Assembly: GCA_050330055.1 (NCBI GenBank)
Contig: JBHJOF010000369.1
Location: forward strand, 1-9,766
DNA: 9,766 nt
Direction of reading: 5' to 3'
Origin: JBHJOF01 sp050330055
GTDB taxonomy: Bacteria > Pseudomonadota > Alphaproteobacteria > Kiloniellales > JAKSDN01
Shown here: positions 5,721-9,766 of the stretch, piece after piece
How the letters are laid out: every line of letters starts with the position of its first letter
Numbering within the stretch: position 1 is the first letter of the stretch
Translations under genes and position numbers: made by a program
The notes under the pieces: generated by a model
What the model was told of the DNA's origin: nothing
The model's input: only the letters and a program-made list of their open reading frames with translations
Databases searched by the model: none

Positions 5721-6677
5721 TCAGCGCGGATGCAAGAGCCGCGGGTTGCTGACGATCGCCAGCAAGTCCGCGGTCAAGTTCAGCAGGATGTAGGTGGCAG
5801 CAAAGATCAGGCTGGCGGCCTGCACCACCGGGATATCGCGCTTGGACACGGAATCGACCAGCAGCTGGCCGAGGCCCGGATAGACGAAGACGACCTCGAC
5901 GATGACCACGCCGACCACCAGGTAGGCCAGGGTGAGCACCACCACGTTGATGATCGGCGCCAGCGCGTTGGGCAGAGCGTGGCGCAGGATGATGCGCGAG
6001 CGCTGCAACCCCTTGAGGTTGGCCATCTCGATATAGGGACTGGCCAGGATGTTGATGATGGAGGCGCGGGTCATGCGCATCATGTGCGCGACCACCACCA
6101 GGGTCAGCGTCAGGGCCGGCAGCAGCGTGCGATAGACGCGATCCCAGAAGGGGAGATCGCCGCTGACGTTGGAGATGCTGGGGAAGATGCCGGCCTGCAC
6201 CGCCAGGAACAGGATCAGGATGTAGGCGACGAAGAACTCGGGGAAGGAGATCGTGGTCAGGGTCACCACGTTGACCGACCGGTCGTAGAGCGTGTTGCGA
6301 TAGAGCGCCGCCAGGATGCCGAGCGCCAGCGCCAGCGGCACCGAGATGGCCGCGGCCAGGCCGGCCAGGAACAGCGTATTGCCGAGGCGCGCGTTGATCA
6401 GGTCGGCGATTTCGCGCCGGCTGGCCAGCGAGCGGCCGAAATCACCCTGCAGGACGCCGGCCAGCCAGTTGACGTAGCGCTCGTGCGCCGGCAGGTCGAG
6501 CTGCAGCTCGCGGCGGAAGGCGGCCAGGGTCTCGGGCGTCGCCGCCTGGCCGAGGATCGCCTGGGCCAGGTCGCCCGGCAGCAGTTGGACGCCCAGGAAG
6601 ATGATCAGGGAAACAACGAAGAGTGTCACCAGCCCCAGCGCCAGTCGCTGGGCCAGCATCTTCAGCAGCTTGTTCAC
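5721..6677 (-). CDS. DppB-like ABC importer permease
   Basis: The 318-residue product is a DppB/OppB-type permease and the first gene of the operon. It begins at GTG 6677-6675 behind an AGGGGGGA ribosome binding site with 6 bases of spacing. It shows an N-terminal helix (about 8-33), LLPGD (32-36) and a periplasmic helical domain with LDLPAHERYVNWLAGVLQGDFG (60-81), the usual family signature. Core helices lie at about 100-125, 135-163, 185-200, 240-265 and 283-310. The EAA loop is around 216-240 (YIEMANLKGLQRSR, then RHALPNALAP). VFVYPGLGQLL at 263-273 is typical. No substrate-binding protein gene lies next to it, which is unusual for this class. Confidence 0.92.
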   Translation of the reverse strand: MNKLLKMLAQRLALGLVTLFVVSLIIFLGVQLLPGDLAQAILGQAATPETLAAFRRELQLDLPAHERYVNWLAGVLQGDFGRSLASRREIADLINARLGNTLFLAGLAAAISVPLALALGILAALYRNTLYDRSVNVVTLTTISFPEFFVAYILILFLAVQAGIFPSISNVSGDLPFWDRVYRTLLPALTLTLVVVAHMMRMTRASIINILASPYIEMANLKGLQRSRIILRHALPNALAPIINVVVLTLAYLVVGVVIVEVVFVYPGLGQLLVDSVSKRDIPVVQAASLIFAATYILLNLTADLLAIVSNPRLLHPR

Positions 6678-6730
6678 GCGCGTCCCCCCTCGCGGCTCAC
6701 GGCAGGACCGGCCGCGTCGTCACGGCGCGC

Positions 6731-6748
6731 CGGGCCGCGCGCGGCCCG
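6731..6748. repeat. Perfect 18-base GC palindrome in operon leader
   Basis: CGGGCCGCGCGCGGCCCG is identical to its own reverse complement. As RNA it could fold as a 7-base stem with a CGCG loop. It lies 54 bases upstream of the dppB-like start, and an 8-base palindrome GGCGCGCC (6724-6731) abuts it. In this GC-rich genome some palindromes occur by chance, but 18 perfect bases outside a coding region are notable. There is no T-run on either side, so it is not a simple terminator. Confidence 0.5.
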
Positions 6749-6862
6749 AGGGCCCATCGCCCCATCGCAAACCATCCGCGGCACGCCGCCCAAATCTGCC
6801 AGGCCCCAATGACCCGGCATTGCACGAAGACTGCCTCATTCCCGCTTGCTCCCCGTTCGTTT

Positions 6863-6890
6863 CGCCCCCCGAAGCGGTGGTCGGGGGGCG
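6863..6890. repeat. Ten-base-stem hairpin near predicted operon start
   Basis: CGCCCCCCGA (6863-6872) and TCGGGGGGCG (6881-6890) are perfect reverse complements around an 8-base loop (AGCGGTGG). If the minus promoter at 6914-6940 is used, the structure forms about 17 bases into the transporter mRNA. No T-run follows in either direction. It may stabilise the 5' end, act as a control element, or be a protein-binding site. No known riboswitch pattern is recognised. Confidence 0.5.
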
Positions 6891-6900
6891 CTTGGATATC

Positions 6901-6913
6901 GTTGCACCGCAAC
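6901..6913. promoter_or_regulatory. Operator-like palindrome at operon transcription start
   Basis: GTTGC-ACC-GCAAC is a perfect dyad with 5-base arms. It lies directly downstream of the TATAAT box of the minus-strand promoter, covering the expected transcription start. A bound repressor there would block the transporter operon. It resembles the palindromes at 26-38 and 80-96 (12 of 17 positions match when centred on site 2) but has TTGC/GCAA arms rather than CTGC/GCAG. Confidence 0.35.
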
Positions 6914-6940
6914 ATTATAGCGTCTTGCGGCGGCTGTCAC
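6914..6940 (-). promoter_or_regulatory. Promoter of the ABC transporter operon
   Basis: Reading the minus strand, GTGACA (6940-6935) matches the sigma-70 -35 TTGACA at five of six positions, and TATAAT (6919-6914) is a perfect -10. The spacer is 15 bases, shorter than the ideal 17. Transcription would start near 6907 and give a leader of about 230 bases before the dppB-like gene. A perfect TATAAT is rare in DNA this GC-rich. Confidence 0.5.
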
Positions 6941-7151
6941 GGGCCTCTGCAGCCGCGGGCTCTTTGGCGCCCTTAAAGGCCCTCAGACGCTGGCAACCGC
7001 CCGCCGAATAGCGACGCTGACTTGAGCGATTGCGGCAGCATCGGAACGCGCACCCTATCCACAGTGCGCCCGCGCGCGCGCCGTGCGATACTTCCCCCTG
7101 CGCGCCGAGTCGAAATCACGGACCACGAACGAAGCCGGAAGCGGGCCGCGC

Positions 7152-9766
7152 ATGCGCTATCACGCCGATCTCCACATCCATTCCAAGTACTCGCGCGCCA
7201 CCAGCAAGAATGCCGACCTGGAGAACCTGGCCTACTGGGCCGGCAAGAAGGGCATCGCCGTGGTCGGCACCGGCGACTTCACCCATCCGGCCTGGCTGGC
7301 CGAGCTGAAGGCGAAGCTGGTCCCGGCCGAGCCCGGCTTCTACCGCCTCAGGCCGGCGATCGAGCGCGCCATCGCCGCGCGCCTGCCGGCCGCCTGCCAG
7401 GCGCCGGCCCGCTTCCTGCTGTCGGTCGAGATCTCGACCATCTACAAGAAGGGCGAGCATACCCGGAAGATCCACCACCTGATCTACGTGCCGGACTTCG
7501 AAGCGGCCGACCGGGTGGTAGAGCGCCTGGCGCGGATCGGCAACATTGCCTCGGACGGGCGGCCGATCCTCGGCCTCGATTCGCGCGACCTGCTGGAGAT
7601 CGCCCTGGAGTCGAGCCCCGACGCCTACCTGGTGCCGGCGCACATCTGGACGCCCTGGTTCGCCGTGCTGGGCTCGCGCTCGGGCTTCGATTCGGTGGCC
7701 GAGTGCTACGGCGACCTGGCGGAGCACATCTTCGCGGTCGAGACCGGACTCTCGTCCGACCCGGCGATGAACTGGCGCATCTCGTTCCTCGACCGCTACC
7801 GCCTGGTCTCCAACTCGGACGCCCATTCGCCGGCCAAGCTGGGCCGCGAGGCGACTCTCTTCGAGGGCGATTTCGACTACTACGCGCTGCGCCGGGCGCT
7901 GGAGACCGGCGAGGGCTACGGCGGCACGGTCGAGTTCTTCCCCGAGGAGGGCAAGTACCACCTGGACGGCCACCGCAAGTGCGGCGTCTGCCTCTCGCCC
8001 GAGGAGACCAGGGCGCACGGCGGACGCTGCCCGGTCTGCGGCCAGCCGGTCACGGTCGGCGTCATGCACCGGGTCGACGCGCTGGCCGACCGCAGCGCGG
8101 CCGAGGCGGCCCCGCCGGAGACCGCCGGCAGCGTCTCGAGCCTGGTGCCGCTGCCCGAGATCCTCTCCGAGCTGCTCGGCAGCGGTCCGAACAGCAAGAC
8201 GGTGGCGCAGCGCTACGAGCGCGTGCTGGCCGGCCTGGGCGCCGAGCTGCCGCTGCTCGAGGAGGTGCCGCTGGAGGACATCGGCCGTGCCGACTCCGGC
8301 CTCTTGGCCGAGGCCGTCGCACGGCTGCGCGCCGGCCAGGTGATCCGCGATGCCGGCTACGACGGCGAGTACGGCGTGATCCGCCTGTTCGAGCCGGCCG
8401 AGCTGAAGCGCCTGACCGCCGGCGGCCTGCTGTTCGATTTCCCCGATTCAGGGATCAGAAGTCAGGGTTCAGGCATCAGGCGGGAGGAGCAGGCAGCTAT
8501 ACCGCGCGATCCGGGCAAGAGCGCGCCGGATGCAACCGTCGAACAGCAAGCGGCCGAGGCCGCGGTGCCGAACGGCACCTCGCCGATCCTGGCGGGGCTC
8601 GACGAGTCGCAGCGGGCGGCGGCGGAGATCGTCGCGGGACCGCTCCTGATCCTGGCCGGGCCCGGCGCCGGCAAGACCCGCACGCTGACCCATCGCATCG
8701 CCCACCTGGTGGCCGAGCGCGGCGTGCCGGCGGCCGGCTGCCTCGCCATTACCTTCACCCGTCGCGCCGCGGCCGAGCTCGGCGAGCGCCTGGCCAGGCT
8801 GATCCCCGCGCAGGCGGGCGACGTGCCGGTGCACACCTTCCATTCGCTGGGCCTGGCGATCCTGAAAGAGCATGCCAATGCCGCCGGCCTGCACCGCGGT
8901 TTCCGCGTGGCGACGGCCGAGGAGCGCGCGGCCGCCTTGGCCGCCCGGCTCGATTGCTCCGGGCACAAGGCGCGCCGCCTGCTGAACGCGATCTCGCGCG
9001 CCAAGCGCACGGGCGAGACGCCCCCTGAGACCCTTGGGGACGAGGTCGCGGCGGCGCTCGCCGCCTATCGGGACGAGATGGCGCTGCGCAACTGGCTCGA
9101 CTTCGACGACCTGGTCAGGCTCACCTTGCGCACGCTGGCAAGTGATCCGGGTCTGGCGGCATTCTATCGCGACCGTTTCCCCTGGATCTCGGTGGACGAG
9201 TTCCAGGATCTGGACGCGCAGCAGTACGCCCTGCTGCGCCTGCTCGCGCCAGAGAATGCGAATCTCTGCGTCATCGGCGACCCGAACCAGGCGATCTACG
9301 GCTTCCGCGGCGCCGACGCCGCCGTCTTCGAGCGCTTCCGCGCCGACTATCCGACGGCCAATACCGCGCGCCTCAGTCGCAACTACCGTTCCAGCGGCAC
9401 CATCGTCGCTGCGTCGGGCCAGGTCATCGGCGCGGCGCAGGACGAAGAAGCTGCCGAGGCGAGCGCGGTGGTGCGCGCGCTGGCCGAGCGCATAACCATC
9501 CACAGCGCACCCAGCGAGCGCGCCGAGGCCGAGTTCGTGGTGCAGACCATCGAGCGCCTGCTGGGCGGGCACAGCTTCTTCTCGATCGACAGCGGTCGCG
9601 GCGCCGCGGGCGCGGCGGCGTCGCTCGCCTTCTCCGACATCGCCGTGCTCTACCGCAGCGAGGCGCAGTTGCCGGCGCTGACCGAGGCGCTCGGCCGCTC
9701 CGGCCTGCCGTTCCAGGCCCACTCGCACCGCCCGCTCGCCGAGCGGCCCGGCGTGGCCGCGCTGCT
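7152..9766 (+). CDS. PHP-domain/UvrD-type DNA helicase fusion (3' cut)
   Basis: The frame is open from ATG 7152 to the window end, about 871 residues without a stop; the C-terminal part of the helicase is missing. The start fits because the PHP motif DLHIHS begins at residue 6; a weak GGAAG lies upstream. Residues 1-260 form a PHP phosphoesterase domain with plausible metal ligands His8, His10, Asp42, His45, Glu93, His164, Asp223 and His225. Residues 277-296 carry two CxxC pairs (Cys277, 280, 293, 296), a zinc-ribbon-like segment. After a linker, a UvrD/Rep superfamily 1 helicase starts near 484: Walker A GPGAGKT (503-509), ITFTRRAAAEL (533-543), VDEFQDLD (681-688), GDPNQAIYGFRGAD (709-722) and LSRNYRSS (741-748). 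The PHP part resembles TIGR00375 proteins, some of which are fused to UvrD. The protein probably unwinds and processes DNA; the PHP substrate is unknown. Confidence 0.92.
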   Translation, partial: MRYHADLHIHSKYSRATSKNADLENLAYWAGKKGIAVVGTGDFTHPAWLAELKAKLVPAEPGFYRLRPAIERAIAARLPAACQAPARFLLSVEISTIYKKGEHTRKIHHLIYVPDFEAADRVVERLARIGNIASDGRPILGLDSRDLLEIALESSPDAYLVPAHIWTPWFAVLGSRSGFDSVAECYGDLAEHIFAVETGLSSDPAMNWRISFLDRYRLVSNSDAHSPAKLGREATLFEGDFDYYALRRALETGEGYGGTVEFFPEEGKYHLDGHRKCGVCLSPEETRAHGGRCPVCGQPVTVGVMHRVDALADRSAAEAAPPETAGSVSSLVPLPEILSELLGSGPNSKTVAQRYERVLAGLGAELPLLEEVPLEDIGRADSGLLAEAVARLRAGQVIRDAGYDGEYGVIRLFEPAELKRLTAGGLLFDFPDSGIRSQGSGIRREEQAAIPRDPGKSAPDATVEQQAAEAAVPNGTSPILAGLDESQRAAAEIVAGPLLILAGPGAGKTRTLTHRIAHLVAERGVPAAGCLAITFTRRAAAELGERLARLIPAQAGDVPVHTFHSLGLAILKEHANAAGLHRGFRVATAEERAAALAARLDCSGHKARRLLNAISRAKRTGETPPETLGDEVAAALAAYRDEMALRNWLDFDDLVRLTLRTLASDPGLAAFYRDRFPWISVDEFQDLDAQQYALLRLLAPENANLCVIGDPNQAIYGFRGADAAVFERFRADYPTANTARLSRNYRSSGTIVAASGQVIGAAQDEEAAEASAVVRALAERITIHSAPSERAEAEFVVQTIERLLGGHSFFSIDSGRGAAGAAASLAFSDIAVLYRSEAQLPALTEALGRSGLPFQAHSHRPLAERPGVAAL
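8448..8482 (+). repeat. Five tandem heptamers TCAGRNN inside the helicase gene
   Basis: Five consecutive 7-base units, TCAGGGA, TCAGAAG, TCAGGGT, TCAGGCA and TCAGGCG, occupy 35 bases within the PHP-UvrD gene. They encode part of the linker (around residues 433-444, SGIRSQGSGIRR) between the PHP/zinc part and the helicase domain. Because 7 is not a multiple of 3, gain or loss of one unit would shift the reading frame and remove the helicase domain. The units are similar rather than identical, so slippage should be infrequent. The repeat may be an inserted or expanded intergenic-type heptad repeat that became coding. Confidence 0.65.

Larger units (their letters stand above)
6678..7151. other. 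Divergent intergenic region, 474 bases
   Basis: This region separates the minus-strand transporter operon from the plus-strand PHP-helicase gene. I see no credible gene in it. Open frames are Arg/Pro/Ala-rich or start on the -10 box itself. It holds a good minus-strand promoter (6914-6940), a palindrome at its predicted start (6901-6913), and two strong hairpins (6863-6890 and 6731-6748) in what would be a leader of about 230 bases. The promoter of the PHP-helicase gene is not clear. A weak candidate is TTGGAT (6892-6897) with TATAGC (6916-6921), 18 bases apart, which would overlap the minus promoter. Confidence 0.6.

Noticed and set aside
5676..6812. 378-codon plus-strand frame opposite the dppB-like gene
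   Set aside because: It is antisense to a textbook permease, is Asp/Gln/His/Gly-rich, and has no plausible domain.
6697..6915. 72-codon minus-strand frame in the operon leader
   Set aside because: Its ATG overlaps the -10 box, so it would lie upstream of the predicted transcript start, and no ribosome binding site is seen.
7022..9028. 668-codon plus-strand frame overlapping the PHP-helicase gene
   Set aside because: It is an Arg/Gly/Ala/Pro-rich shadow frame. The frame from 7152 has intact PHP and UvrD motifs and no stop in the window.
8469..9728. 419-codon minus-strand frame opposite the helicase domain
   Set aside because: It is antisense to clear superfamily 1 helicase motifs. Its length is explained by the GC-rich third codon positions of the real gene.

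Overview
The window is GC-rich and gene-dense. It looks like a chromosomal piece of an alphaproteobacterium, probably of the Rhodospirillales type. That rests on base composition, a Tat-exported DUF6134-like protein, a DUF2380-type periplasmic protein, and a PHP-UvrD fusion helicase. This is inference; no rRNA or other taxonomic marker is present.

Left part (1-2611, mostly plus strand). A 47-residue small protein sits behind two CTGC-N3-GCAG-type palindromes that resemble PhaR (polyhydroxyalkanoate regulator) operators. A G-rich intergenic stretch able to form a G-quadruplex follows, then a 97-residue two-helix membrane protein. Next comes a Tat-exported DUF6134-like protein whose start codon overlaps the stop of a nine-codon upstream mini-ORF. 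A 37-residue membrane peptide is encoded on the minus strand, then about 520 bases with no supportable gene. Last is a small His/Tyr/Gly/Lys-rich lipoprotein.

Middle part (2642-6677, minus strand). One compact operon reads dppB-like permease, dppC-like permease, tandem-domain DppD/DppF-like ATPase, then a DUF2380-like exported protein. Gaps are 13, -11 and -4 bases. This is a complete membrane and ATPase set for a peptide/nickel/opine-class ABC importer, but no substrate-binding protein gene lies in the window. The DUF2380-like protein is coupled to the ATPase stop codon.

A divergent intergenic region of 474 bases (6678-7151) holds a perfect TATAAT -10 for the operon, a palindrome at its predicted transcription start, and two strong hairpins in the presumed leader.

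Right part (7152 to the end, plus strand). A large protein joins an N-terminal PHP phosphoesterase domain, a four-cysteine zinc-ribbon-like segment and a UvrD/Rep superfamily 1 helicase. It is cut by the window end. A five-copy heptanucleotide repeat lies in the linker just before the helicase domain.

The best candidates for a second look are the small proteins at 132-275 and 1730-1843, the mini-ORF coupling, the binding-protein-less transporter with its DUF2380 partner, the leader structures of that operon, and the heptad repeat inside the helicase gene.
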